Shown here: in pieces, positions 25,814 to 34,957 of the stretch
Layout of the letters: each line of letters starts with the position of its first letter
Numbering within the stretch: the first letter of the stretch is position 1
Assembly: GCA_003249225.1 (NCBI GenBank)
Contig: QKJQ01000018.1
Span: 1-64,000 of the forward strand
Direction of reading: 5' to 3'
From: Clostridia bacterium
GTDB taxonomy: Bacteria; Bacillota; Clostridia; Lachnospirales; Lachnospiraceae
Length of the DNA: 64,000 nucleotides
Translations under genes and position numbers: made by a program
Notes under the pieces: generated by a model
What the model saw: only the letters and a program-made list of their open reading frames with translations
The model's database searches: none
Told to the model about the DNA's origin: nothing

Positions 25814-26869
25814 CTAGAACTTCACCGTCGGTGATATCGCAATGAGTCTTTCAATGGCAGCCTGTCCCTCGCCTGATTTTCCTTCGTATAACTTAACAAT
25901 AACCCGGTTTGAGCCCGGTGCAGCGGACGGCTCTTTTGCCAGTCCACGAATGGCAGAACAGGAAATTATGAAATCTTCTGTGGAAAGCGTAGGTGCTTCG
26001 AACCAGGTGGAGCCATCAAGCGTCAGGCATTCGATCATCCATACAGATTCAGGATCGTGCGTAAATCCGGGTTTTATCACAGGGTGAAGGTGGCAGCGTA
26101 AATTGGTTTCTTTTTGTTTTGTAGCTATGGCTACATTGGATGGGCTATCTGTTATAATTCCGGAAGTTGGGCCTGATTCTGAATCGGATGGATTCAAAAT
26201 GGAGGCTTCAAAGACCGGTCCTTTTGTGATGAAGGTCTTTTGTGTTTTGATAGCACGGTCAAGTGCAGTGGAAATAGGTTCGCCCGGCTCACAGTCAACA
26301 TAGGTCGCGTAATGTCCGGTCATCTTCCATCTGCCGTGAAGATCCATACCGGTCGTCATGGCAAGATCTTCTCCTTGCAGCACCAGATCTTCGTAAAGCT
26401 TTAAGCCGGGTTCATTTACCTCATGCAATGGTTCCGGGCAGTTAAAGACTTCAATAAAATCAACGGCAGAATAATCTGTGACTGTCATATCAAAACGGCA
26501 GCCTCTTGCAAAGGGAGCACCATACGAGAAGGGGTGTGCAATACCGGCCAGCGCACCGGCTTCCTTTGCAGCACGGAATAAAAGTTCCGGTTTGTGAAGA
26601 TTGATATTCTCCCATGGAACATAGGTTTCAAGATTCAGGCACAGAATGTGTCCATAGTATGTCGTATATTCCATGCCAAGGATGCATTCGATAGGATAAT
26701 TGTTTTCTGCCAATAGTTTTTTGATTTTATGATGACCTGAGGTCGTATTGTGGTCCGTCAGGGCAAAAGCATCGACATGGTCTTCCAGCATAAACTCAAG
26801 TAATTCGGATACGGTAATGGATGCGTCTGATTCTGTTGTATGATTATGAAGTTCAAGTCTCTTTAGCAT
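25814..26869 (-). CDS. PHP-domain metal-dependent phosphoesterase-like protein
   Basis: 351 residues. The PHP metal-binding set is evident: HNHTTESDAS at residues 8-17, DHVDAFALTDHNTTSGHH (about 30-47), IAHPFSYGAP (about 110) and a late Asp-x-His in MDLHGRWKMTGHY. PHP enzymes hydrolyse phosphate esters using a trinuclear metal site. The C-terminal 100 residues (from about KGPVFEASIL) appear to be a beta-rich extension. The start overlaps the preceding gene by 7 bases (ATGCTAA), and the GAGGAGGAGG within that gene's end acts as Shine-Dalgarno, so the two are translationally coupled. Confidence 0.8.
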   Translation of the reverse strand: MLKRLELHNHTTESDASITVSELLEFMLEDHVDAFALTDHNTTSGHHKIKKLLAENNYPIECILGMEYTTYYGHILCLNLETYVPWENINLHKPELLFRAAKEAGALAGIAHPFSYGAPFARGCRFDMTVTDYSAVDFIEVFNCPEPLHEVNEPGLKLYEDLVLQGEDLAMTTGMDLHGRWKMTGHYATYVDCEPGEPISTALDRAIKTQKTFITKGPVFEASILNPSDSESGPTSGIITDSPSNVAIATKQKETNLRCHLHPVIKPGFTHDPESVWMIECLTLDGSTWFEAPTLSTEDFIISCSAIRGLAKEPSAAPGSNRVIVKLYEGKSGEGQAAIERLIAISPTVKF

Positions 26870-27336
26870 ACAGCCTCCTCCTCATCGACGGATAGTGTTA
26901 CGGTATAATGGGTGTCGTCCTGTAACACATTGAAGACTAAAACGATGATTTTGATAACACCGGATATCTCGTCCTGTGGAATACCGCCTTCGGTTGCAAA
27001 ATTTTTAGAAATGATCATATGGCGATCGGTAAGCTGACGGTGAATTCCACCAATGAAAATATCATTCTGATTGACCAGCAGCTGGATCTCTGTTTTCATG
27101 GAAGAACAGGCATCGGTCAGTTCTTCGTCTGAGCTGTATTCCCCGCCGTACAGTTCTTTGACCTGCTGTCTTACTTCTTCTTTCACTTCTTCTGTTATGG
27201 CAGGAAGCACTCGCTTGTCGAAGGAAAGTCCTGCATCAAGTGTATGATAGGTGCGGTCCAGACATACGGTATAAGCAATCTGTCCGACGAACCCTTTGCT
27301 CAGTGTTCCGTTAACGGAATAGATCTGTTTTTTCAT
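26863..27336 (-). CDS. Uncharacterised 157-residue protein coupled to phosphoesterases
   Basis: No family recognised. The ends are beta-rich (FVGQIAYTVCLDRTYHTLDA; GVIKIIVLVFNVLQD, then HYTVTLSVDEEE), and a charged helix spans about residues 45-85 (EEVKEEVRQQVKELYGGEYS). No signal peptide or membrane segment. It overlaps the metallophosphoesterase by 4 bases (ATGA) and the PHP gene by 7, so the three are probably made in fixed ratio and may form a complex. Possibly a non-catalytic partner of the two phosphoesterases. Confidence 0.65.
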   Translation of the reverse strand: MKKQIYSVNGTLSKGFVGQIAYTVCLDRTYHTLDAGLSFDKRVLPAITEEVKEEVRQQVKELYGGEYSSDEELTDACSSMKTEIQLLVNQNDIFIGGIHRQLTDRHMIISKNFATEGGIPQDEISGVIKIIVLVFNVLQDDTHYTVTLSVDEEEAVC

Positions 27337-28265
27337 ATGTGGTATTCCTCCTTGCCGGTGAAAGCTGGCATGTGTTTTTTTTGTTGTTTGACCAGTGAGA
27401 GGTCTGACAAGCGGATGTGTGTCTGAAATGCATAAGTATTCGGGTTATCTAATGTAATAATGCGTGCACCTCGCAGGAAATTGTCTTTTCCATAAGTGTT
27501 ATAACCGGTTGCACGCCCGTAGCAGAGACGAATTCCAAACAATTCCCCCCAGTAATCGTTGATATGGTCATGCCCCACAAAGACACCGCGCATATGGCCG
27601 CTTTCGACCATGGAAGAGAAGAGACCGGAGTTTTGTTCAGGACAGCATACCGTTTCATTTTTCTCACCGTAGCAGACCGCCCGTTCCCATACACGGTTGT
27701 ATTCGGGAAGAGGAATGTGAAAGAAAGCAAGCGCACCGAACTCAGAATTCATGGAATGATAATGATGGATCTTATTCCGGTACCAGTTGATCTGTGAAAA
27801 GTGAATAAAATCATACCCGCCGACTCTTGGATTGGCATTGTAGGCATTGGAGTCCATCATAAAAAATACCCAGCTTAGCTTTTCGTTGTTGTCATACAGC
27901 TTTAAGGTGTAGTTGCTCATTCCATCGATATCACTTGCTGTTTTGAACTGGACGCAGCCTGGAAGTGTGAACAGTTCATTTGTCAGTGCTGCGTACTTCT
28001 CACCATACTCGGTGTCGTGATTGCCAAAGACAAAACACCATGGAATACCGGAATCAGTCAGTGGTTTCAGACCGGTCGCAGCGTACCGGACATTTTCTTC
28101 TCCGGTCAGGAAATCCCCGGTCAGAACAATAAGATCCGGTTTTTCCATCTGAATCAGCCGGTCCATCAAAAGAGTCGTCTTTTTATCATCCGCACAGTCG
28201 TCCGTAAAGTGGACATCTGTAAGCTGAAGAATCTTGAATTGATTGTTTTTGTAATGAAAATTCAT
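27333..28265 (-). CDS. Calcineurin-like metallophosphoesterase
   Basis: 310 residues with every family block: LQLTDVHFTDD (D-x-H), VLTGDFLTGEE (GD), VFGNHDTEYG (GNHD), FFHIPLPEY (H) and VFVGHDHINDYWG (GHDH). Such enzymes cleave phosphomono- or diesters with a dimetal centre. No signal peptide, so cytoplasmic. GGGGGAG precedes the start at 28265; the longer frame to 28328 has no binding site. The gene directly follows the YesN regulator after a short tandem repeat. Confidence 0.87.
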   Translation of the reverse strand: MNFHYKNNQFKILQLTDVHFTDDCADDKKTTLLMDRLIQMEKPDLIVLTGDFLTGEENVRYAATGLKPLTDSGIPWCFVFGNHDTEYGEKYAALTNELFTLPGCVQFKTASDIDGMSNYTLKLYDNNEKLSWVFFMMDSNAYNANPRVGGYDFIHFSQINWYRNKIHHYHSMNSEFGALAFFHIPLPEYNRVWERAVCYGEKNETVCCPEQNSGLFSSMVESGHMRGVFVGHDHINDYWGELFGIRLCYGRATGYNTYGKDNFLRGARIITLDNPNTYAFQTHIRLSDLSLVKQQKKHMPAFTGKEEYHI

Positions 28266-28322
28266 AAAATGCTCCCCCTTCGTGCATAAACTATTGATAA
28301 GATGAAGATCGCTATGAAGAAA

Positions 28323-28384
28323 TCCCAAGGTATAGGAAGTCCTAAGGTATAGGAAGTCCCAAGGTATAGGAAGTCCTAAGGTAT
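28323..28384. repeat. Tandem 17-bp repeats at the YesN stop codon
   Basis: Three full 17-base units (28323, 28340, 28357) alternating TCCCAAGGTATAGGAAG and TCCTAAGGTATAGGAAG, plus a partial fourth. The YesN stop codon (TAG, 28378-28376 on the minus strand) is inside the last unit, so unit number affects the 3' spacer but could also alter the C-terminus. Confidence 0.85.
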
Positions 28385-30007
28385 ATTGAACCCTGTGGAA
28401 TATGGCTGGTTGGTCGAAATATGTGCATTCCTATATTGTAACGGGGTCATGCCCGTTGCTTTTTTAAATACCCTGTAAAAGTACTGACTGTCATGATAAC
28501 CGACTTTTAATGCGATATCGGCAGCACTTTCCTCGGTATGAAGCAAATAGTCGCTGGCGGCTTCGATTCGCAGATTCTCAATATAATTGACCAGCCCCAT
28601 ACCAGTCTCCTTTTTAAAAGCACTCGAAAAATAATTCGGACTTAAGGAATACTGGAATGCCAGTTCCTGCAGGACCAGATCCTGATTAAAATGATTTTGT
28701 ATATAATTGATAGCCAGTCGGATCCGGTTGGTACTGCTTAAATCTTCCAGATTGTTAACGTGAAGGGATTTAAGGATCAACTGATAGAGATAATCACGAA
28801 GTTCTTCTTTTGTATGAAAGGTGTCAAGAATATCCATATCAAGAATGGACTGGTTTAGTTCGGCTTCCGCTCCCGGGAACATCTTTCCGGCGGTCTGAAT
28901 TAATACATTCATAATTTTTACCCAGACGATACGGATGTAGTTTGGAGAGAAGTTCTTCATGCGTTCATTTGAAAAGATCTCACCCAGTATAATCTCGATG
29001 TTCTTGGTATCACAACGTTCAATGTATTTCATAAGAAGATTCAGATTCTTCTGAGGAATCGTCTCACCACTAAGTGCATTATCACTGGTGTAGATATAAA
29101 AGTCACCATTTCCGGATAAGAGTCTCTGTCTGTATGCCTCGTTTGCATGTTCATAAGACAAAAGTGAGACCTCAGGAAGTATATCAGAACCGCCTATGGT
29201 CATGTAAATGGAAAACTTAGAGGATACGATGAACATCAAGTTCGCCAGGAAACTGCTGTAATACTTTTCAAGGGTTGATTTTGTGCTGTGCGAGAGTACA
29301 AGATACAATTGATTTACATTCTGGAAGCTTTGAAAAGCAACGCGGCGCACCGGGAATTCCAGATACGTTATGATATTGGTGACAATGAATTTTATCAGGT
29401 CACAGTCGCTGAAATTATAGGAGTCTGTATAAGTATTGCCGTCAATGTTCACAATGGCCAGAGCAAAAGCGGTGTCACCGACCTGAAAAAGTGAGCTTTG
29501 TGCTTCTTTAATAAAGGAGCGGTTTTCCTCCGGAGCGTGAAGCAGCTTATGAAAAAGCTGTTCTGCGTTCAATTCTCTTAAGTTCTTGCGCATCATGTCG
29601 GTTTCCAGCAAAGCAGTATGAATCTGCTCCTGTTCGCTGATTTTCTTATCGACCTGAAGGAGAGTTTTTTTCAATTCAATATTTGAAATTGGTTTTAAAA
29701 GATAAGCATTTACGCCAAGATGTAGAGCGGCTTCCGCATAATCAAACTCAGCAAATACTGTCAGGATAATAAAGCTGATATCCGGATAGATTGGTTTTAA
29801 TGTCCGGACTAACTCGATTCCTGTCATCTCCGGCATCTGAATATCCGTCAGAACGATGGCGGGGTGAAATTCCTTCACGATCTCTACTGCCTGTTTCCCG
29901 TTTGATGCTTCGTAAACGGCGGAAGGATTCAGTTCAAGATATTCAATTCTGGCGATAATACCTTGTCGTACCAGAGGTTCATCATCAACAACTAAAATAC
30001 TATGCAT
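28376..30007 (-). CDS. YesN-type AraC-family response regulator
   Basis: 543 residues: N-terminal receiver domain with acidic DDE at 8-10, phospho-acceptor Asp55 (VLTDIQMPEM) and the Lys of LLKPIS near 105. A long middle linker follows, then a C-terminal AraC DNA-binding domain (about 440-535) with LVLQELAFQYSLSPNYFSS and ADIALKVGYHDSQYFYRVFK. Partner of the YesM kinase, whose gene ends 5 bp upstream. Probable targets are its own operon and the divergent sugar ABC transporter. Confidence 0.92.
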   Translation of the reverse strand: MHSILVVDDEPLVRQGIIARIEYLELNPSAVYEASNGKQAVEIVKEFHPAIVLTDIQMPEMTGIELVRTLKPIYPDISFIILTVFAEFDYAEAALHLGVNAYLLKPISNIELKKTLLQVDKKISEQEQIHTALLETDMMRKNLRELNAEQLFHKLLHAPEENRSFIKEAQSSLFQVGDTAFALAIVNIDGNTYTDSYNFSDCDLIKFIVTNIITYLEFPVRRVAFQSFQNVNQLYLVLSHSTKSTLEKYYSSFLANLMFIVSSKFSIYMTIGGSDILPEVSLLSYEHANEAYRQRLLSGNGDFYIYTSDNALSGETIPQKNLNLLMKYIERCDTKNIEIILGEIFSNERMKNFSPNYIRIVWVKIMNVLIQTAGKMFPGAEAELNQSILDMDILDTFHTKEELRDYLYQLILKSLHVNNLEDLSSTNRIRLAINYIQNHFNQDLVLQELAFQYSLSPNYFSSAFKKETGMGLVNYIENLRIEAASDYLLHTEESAADIALKVGYHDSQYFYRVFKKATGMTPLQYRNAHISTNQPYSTGFNIP

Positions 30008-30012
30008 GATTC

Positions 30013-31797
30013 TTACACTTCCTTTTTTCCATGTAATGGCAGCTTGATCAGACTACAGGTTCCTTCATTTTTTTTGCTGGTTATTGTGACACCATATTCA
30101 TATCCATAGGATAGCTGGATACGCAGGTTGACATTCTTGACACCAATGCTGCTTTTTCTTTCCTTCAGCAGGTTTTCCTGATTTTCATTGATATAAGCAT
30201 TCAGGGTATCGACTTCGGAGTCGGACATACCGACACCATCATCCATAATCATAATAATCAGATTATTATCCGCTTCATCCACAATAATATCGAGATGACC
30301 TGGGATCGCATTATCTTTCAGACCATGCAAAATAGCATTTTCCACCAGCGGCTGCAGTATAAAACGCGGAATCATACAGTAAAGCAGAGAAGGCTTGACC
30401 TGATAAGAAACATCGAATTTATCCTGAAAGCGCATTTTTTGTATGTATACATAGTCCTTTGTATGGTTCAGTTCCTGCTCAACTGTAACAATATCCTGCT
30501 GCTCCTTGTTGGTCGAGTAGCGGAAGATAGATCCAAGGTGCTCACAGATGTTGCATATGGAATAAACTTTCGAGGTCATACCGATCGCACTGATGGTCTC
30601 CAGCGTATTGTATAGAAAATGCGGGTTGATCTGCAGCTGCAGTGAATGAAGCTGTGCTTCCTTTTTTTCAAGTTCAATGATGTAGTTCTTATTAATGCTG
30701 TCAGAAAGTTTATTGACCATGTGATCAAAGCTTTTATCAATCAGAGCCAGCTCATCATTTCCTTTGATGGGGGGAGCGTTTATGCTCAGGTCTCCATGTT
30801 CGACCTGTTTCATCTTGTTAAGCAGATGATTCAGCCGAAGCGAGAACATCTTGGCGAAAATGATAGAGCTTATAACGATGAATACTACGATCAGAAGAAT
30901 CAGCAAAAATACGGTTTGATAATTTCTGTTGATACGATCCATAAGGGTGTCAGTCGGGAAAAGTACGACCAACGTCAGATTGCACTCTGACAGGGCGGTT
31001 TTAATTATGAAGATATCGTTTTCATTAATCGATGTAAAATACCCGCTTCCATCATCAGCATCCGCTTTTTTAGACAGGTCTGCGGCGTCCAGGCTCATGT
31101 TGCTGTCGGTTGAATATATAATGGTGTCATCCGCTGATAAAACATATGCCTGATACGTCAAGTCAGACTGTGATACTTTACTGCCATAAGGAGAGAATAA
31201 GGTTTCACTGTCAATATCGAGCTTTATGAACCCCAGCTCATTGGAATAGAAGGAACTATAAAAATCTGTGCCAATGATCGATTTTGTCAGAGATAATTGA
31301 GGCCAGACAGAATCTGCGATTTTAGTGAAAAAATAATCTCTTTCGGTTCCTCTGTAAGAGTAATACCAGGAATCATTTTCAATCGTCTTTATCATTGTAA
31401 CTTTATAATTGTAAACAGGATATTCATCGATGGCAGAATATACCATACAGTTCTCAACACCATAATCACTGTCAGAAGAAAGGTACTTTGTAACTTCCTG
31501 TGATACATAAGAACCGCGTATGTATGGGTTCTCAGTGTCGGTTGAATTTGTCATGGCACGCTGGATGGTTTTATTTATAGAAATCTGACCAAGAATGTCA
31601 TAATATCTCTCCAGCCTTCGGTTCACAGAAGAACTATACTGTTCTTCGATCTGCTGATAAGAAGAGACAAGTTCATAATTAATAGATGAAGTTGAAAGTC
31701 TTGCAAATCGATAAGACAAGAACAAGAGCGGGATTAAACTGATTACGATTATCATGAACATTAATTTAAAAAACACACTGTTTTTGAACTGTCTCAT
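30013..31797 (-). CDS. YesM-type membrane sensor histidine kinase
   Basis: 594 residues. Membrane segment 1 is near residues 7-30 (FFKLMFMIIVISLIPLLFLS), then an extracellular sensor region to about 295, a second segment (VFLLILLIVVFIVISSIIFA) and a HAMP linker. The cytoplasmic kinase has the phospho-acceptor His in LQINPHFLYNTLETI, an N box (LVENAILHGLK) and a G box (IMDDGVGMSD). The family senses sugars or oligosaccharides, often through a solute-binding protein. Start placed at the ATG at 31797, although AAGGAG lies 14 bases upstream and touches a GTG at 31812, so the start is uncertain. Divergent from the ABC operon. Confidence 0.9.
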   Translation of the reverse strand: MRQFKNSVFFKLMFMIIVISLIPLLFLSYRFARLSTSSINYELVSSYQQIEEQYSSSVNRRLERYYDILGQISINKTIQRAMTNSTDTENPYIRGSYVSQEVTKYLSSDSDYGVENCMVYSAIDEYPVYNYKVTMIKTIENDSWYYSYRGTERDYFFTKIADSVWPQLSLTKSIIGTDFYSSFYSNELGFIKLDIDSETLFSPYGSKVSQSDLTYQAYVLSADDTIIYSTDSNMSLDAADLSKKADADDGSGYFTSINENDIFIIKTALSECNLTLVVLFPTDTLMDRINRNYQTVFLLILLIVVFIVISSIIFAKMFSLRLNHLLNKMKQVEHGDLSINAPPIKGNDELALIDKSFDHMVNKLSDSINKNYIIELEKKEAQLHSLQLQINPHFLYNTLETISAIGMTSKVYSICNICEHLGSIFRYSTNKEQQDIVTVEQELNHTKDYVYIQKMRFQDKFDVSYQVKPSLLYCMIPRFILQPLVENAILHGLKDNAIPGHLDIIVDEADNNLIIMIMDDGVGMSDSEVDTLNAYINENQENLLKERKSSIGVKNVNLRIQLSYGYEYGVTITSKKNEGTCSLIKLPLHGKKEV

Positions 31798-31912
31798 AGG
31801 GTAAACAATCACTCCTTAAAAAATCTAACATTACTATGATTTAAAATCATGAAAAAGTCAATAGTTCACGTTCATTCGGAAGATAATGCACACTTATTTG
31901 TAATTTTGTCCA

Positions 31913-31941
31913 TTGTTGCATTTGGCTGTAAACCATATAAT
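31913..31941 (+). promoter_or_regulatory. Promoter of the sugar ABC transporter operon
   Basis: -35 TTGTTG (31913-31918), 17-bp spacer, perfect -10 TATAAT (31936-31941), 67 bases before the first permease. The weak -35 fits a promoter needing an activator such as YesN. Confidence 0.6.
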
Positions 31942-32008
31942 AGTCACAGAAAGTTCACAAAAGAATAATGAATTGGTTGAAAAGTTTGAATGACAGGGGA
32001 AGTTATCA

Positions 32009-32995
32009 ATGAAAACAAAAAGTAGGACAAATTTTTACACAACAAATGAAGCCGGTTCCGTTGCAATGATGAACAAAAAGAAGGGCTTTAAAAATTTACT
32101 CAAGAACATTTGGAAGCACAGAGTACTGTACCTGATGTTCCTCCCGTGTGTTGTATATTATATATTGTTCAATTACATTCCAATGACCGGTATTGTACTT
32201 GCTTTTAAGAAGTATTCTTTTATGAAAGGTATCTGGGGCAGTGACTGGGTCGGCCTTCAGTATTTTAAGACCTTCTTTACCAGTTATGACTGTGTTAAAC
32301 TGTTGCGTAATACATTGACAGTTGGTCTGATGAAGTGTATTCTTGAATTTCCGTTTGCCATTATTTTTGCCTTGCTTTTGAACGAATTGTGTAATGCAAA
32401 GTTCAAAAAGATATCACAGACGATTTCTTATCTGCCGCACTTTATGTCATCGGTTATTATCATTACGATGCTGCAGCGTATACTGGCGCCTGACAATGGT
32501 GTAATCAATCAGCTGATCAGTGCATTTGGCGGGGATGGTTCAACCTTCTTTCTTATGAAGACTCAATACTTTTATCCAATCCTTTTCCTGCTTGACCTTT
32601 GGAAGAACATAGGCTGGGATTCCATCATTTACCTGGCCGCAATCTCCGGTGTTGACCCAAGCCTTTATGAAGCAGCAGAGATTGATGGATGCAACAAATT
32701 AAAAAGAGTATGGCATATTACCTTGCCAAGCATAAAAGGAACCATTGGTGTATTGTTCATTCTTGGAATAGGAGGTCTGCTTTCTTCCGGATTCGATCAG
32801 ATCTATCTGCTCCGTACACCGGGAAATATGGAACTTGCGGATACACTTGATACCTATGTAGTTCGTGTTGGTCTTGCCAACGGGCAGTTCGGATATGCAA
32901 CGGCCATCGGTCTGATTCAGGGTATTGTCGGCCTGATATTGGTTCTTGGAAGCAATAAGCTTTCAAAGAAAGTGACGGAAGTCGGCATCTGGTAA
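32009..32995 (+). CDS. Carbohydrate ABC transporter permease (LplB/YteP type)
   Basis: 328 residues, six predicted membrane segments, first near YLMFLPCVVYYILFNYIPM. The inner-membrane EAA loop for ATPase contact reads YEAAEIDGCNKLKRVWHITLP. The LplB-like family serves oligosaccharide and complex sugar uptake with a LipO-type binding protein and shares a general ATPase (MsmK type) encoded elsewhere; none is present here. The N-terminal 45 residues are basic and cytoplasmic. GGGGAAG precedes the ATG. Forms an operon with the next two genes. Confidence 0.93.
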   Translation: MKTKSRTNFYTTNEAGSVAMMNKKKGFKNLLKNIWKHRVLYLMFLPCVVYYILFNYIPMTGIVLAFKKYSFMKGIWGSDWVGLQYFKTFFTSYDCVKLLRNTLTVGLMKCILEFPFAIIFALLLNELCNAKFKKISQTISYLPHFMSSVIIITMLQRILAPDNGVINQLISAFGGDGSTFFLMKTQYFYPILFLLDLWKNIGWDSIIYLAAISGVDPSLYEAAEIDGCNKLKRVWHITLPSIKGTIGVLFILGIGGLLSSGFDQIYLLRTPGNMELADTLDTYVVRVGLANGQFGYATAIGLIQGIVGLILVLGSNKLSKKVTEVGIW

Positions 32996-33044
32996 TCGAA
33001 ATTAGTGTGTTATTTACACTAAAAATAAAAGGAGGAGTTATTAC

Positions 33045-34823
33045 ATGAAAAGACACTCATGGAAAACAAAGGTTTTTTCAATGTTATTGGTCTGCCTGAT
33101 GGTATTTGCTACAGCATGCGGCAGCAATAACACGAGTAACAACGGTGGAACCACTACAGATTCAAGTTCGACCGGTTCTACAACAACGGATTCATCAGCA
33201 ACATCCGGTGACAGTACCGACAGCAGCAAACCGGACACATGGATCGCAGACAGAACAATTCAGGTTCAGGCATATGTCGATGATATCGGCTATTCACTTC
33301 CTGAAGACCAGCTTATGACACCAGTTATGGAAGAATTAGCTGCCAGAACCGGTATGAAGATTGAATTCCTTTATACACCGGGTGAAAAAGACAGATACGT
33401 TATGGCGGCACAGCTTGCTGCTGGTAATCTGCCTGATATGATCTGCAGCTACCTGAATAACTCTACCAGACCAGAGTTTCCGATTCTTTACAATGCAGCA
33501 AAAGACGGTATGTTCGCAGACATTTCTTCAATGTTGAAGAACAGCACTGTATACAGCAAGTATTATGAAGATGGTTTTCTTCCGGCAGATACGTACAGCA
33601 ACATTATGTTCCGTGAAGATTTTAACGGTGCAGCATACATTGCACATCTTTCGATTGATGACGTAGATACTTCTACTGTATGGAATCCTTCCGAAGAATA
33701 TCTTGGTGGTCTTTACATTCAGAAATCAATTGCTGAAGATCTGAATCTTGATGTTACAAGCATTGATTCTTCTGAAAAACTGTATCAGCTTTTAACAGAG
33801 ATCAAAGCAAAAGGTTATACTGATGTAAATGGCAACGAAATCACGCCACTTGGACCAAAATACTGGGGCGGTTCCGCAGATTCTCTTGACTATGTAATCA
33901 ATGACCTGATTTGGGGTGTGTCCGGTGATTACAACATGACAGAAGACGGCACAATTCTTCATGAAGCAGAAACAGACTGGGTATACAAACAGATCGATTA
34001 TGTTAGAAAACTCTTATCAGAAGGTCTGATGCATCTTGAGTTCTTTACCATGGATGAAACAAGAGCAAATGAACTTTGCGAGAACAAGAGCGTTGCAATC
34101 ATTAGTGATATTCATAACTATGTTGATATTATCTATAACAGTGATGACTGGATTCCGCTTGGACCAATCGCAGATTACACTGGCTCAACAGCAAAAGTTA
34201 CAACAGGCAAATCTGGTTATGGTGAATGGGCAATTCCTTCTACCACAGAGAATCCTGAAGAAATCGTAGCACTTATGGATTACCTTTCAACCTATGAAGG
34301 TCAGCTTCTTGCACTTTACGGTGTAGAAGGTGTGACATACAACATGGTAGATGGATATCCTGTTCTTACCGATGAGGTTCAGACCGCTATGGCAAATGGC
34401 GATTCCGATACTCTCAGAGCATTTGGAGCAGCATTCGATGGTTCCGGTGTATATGGCATGTCTTATCTGTTAACAGATATTCAGAATGAAGTATACTTTG
34501 GAGAAGCAAGACCGGGTGCAGGAACAACCACAACGTACCAGCATGCTGTTGAAATTGCTACAGACTACCCAAGAGAATACAGACTTGTTCCAGGTCTTAA
34601 TGCAAGTGCATATCTTACAGAGCTTGAAGATGTAAACACAGCAATGTCTCTTCTTGATTACGATGAAGTAAGAATCCAGGCTTTCTATGCTGAGACAGAT
34701 GCAGACGTAACAAATATTATCGAAGGCTTCCGTGCACAGTTAGAAGCAGCAGGTATCGATCAGTTCTATGATCTTGTGAAGTCAAAATACGATGAAAATC
34801 CTGATACAGTTAAGTTCTATTAG
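33045..34823 (+). CDS. Extracellular solute-binding lipoprotein (LipO type)
   Basis: 592 residues. Signal peptide with lipobox ATAC; Cys25 would be lipidated. A low-complexity Ser/Thr/Asp tether follows (about residues 27-62), then a two-lobe binding fold typical of the large family 1 proteins paired with LplB/YtcP permeases. Aromatic-rich patches (TDWVYKQIDYVRK; YGEWAIPSTTENPEE) suit sugar stacking. Located on the outer face of the membrane, it should capture the sugar and pass it to the permeases on either side. AGGAGG precedes the ATG. Confidence 0.92.
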   Translation: MKRHSWKTKVFSMLLVCLMVFATACGSNNTSNNGGTTTDSSSTGSTTTDSSATSGDSTDSSKPDTWIADRTIQVQAYVDDIGYSLPEDQLMTPVMEELAARTGMKIEFLYTPGEKDRYVMAAQLAAGNLPDMICSYLNNSTRPEFPILYNAAKDGMFADISSMLKNSTVYSKYYEDGFLPADTYSNIMFREDFNGAAYIAHLSIDDVDTSTVWNPSEEYLGGLYIQKSIAEDLNLDVTSIDSSEKLYQLLTEIKAKGYTDVNGNEITPLGPKYWGGSADSLDYVINDLIWGVSGDYNMTEDGTILHEAETDWVYKQIDYVRKLLSEGLMHLEFFTMDETRANELCENKSVAIISDIHNYVDIIYNSDDWIPLGPIADYTGSTAKVTTGKSGYGEWAIPSTTENPEEIVALMDYLSTYEGQLLALYGVEGVTYNMVDGYPVLTDEVQTAMANGDSDTLRAFGAAFDGSGVYGMSYLLTDIQNEVYFGEARPGAGTTTTYQHAVEIATDYPREYRLVPGLNASAYLTELEDVNTAMSLLDYDEVRIQAFYAETDADVTNIIEGFRAQLEAAGIDQFYDLVKSKYDENPDTVKFY

Positions 34824-34957
34824 GAGAAGCGGGAATAAGATATAAGTCAGATAATGAATCAGTATGTTTGTTTATACGTTAGAAGCCACATGAATAAGGC
34901 ATGGGAAAAGAATGAAAGATTATTTGCACAAAGATTTGTGCGGGAATGGAGAAAAAG

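Noticed and set aside
28323..28384. Possible CRISPR-like repeats
   Set aside because: The 17-bp units are contiguous with no spacers and no cas genes are present.
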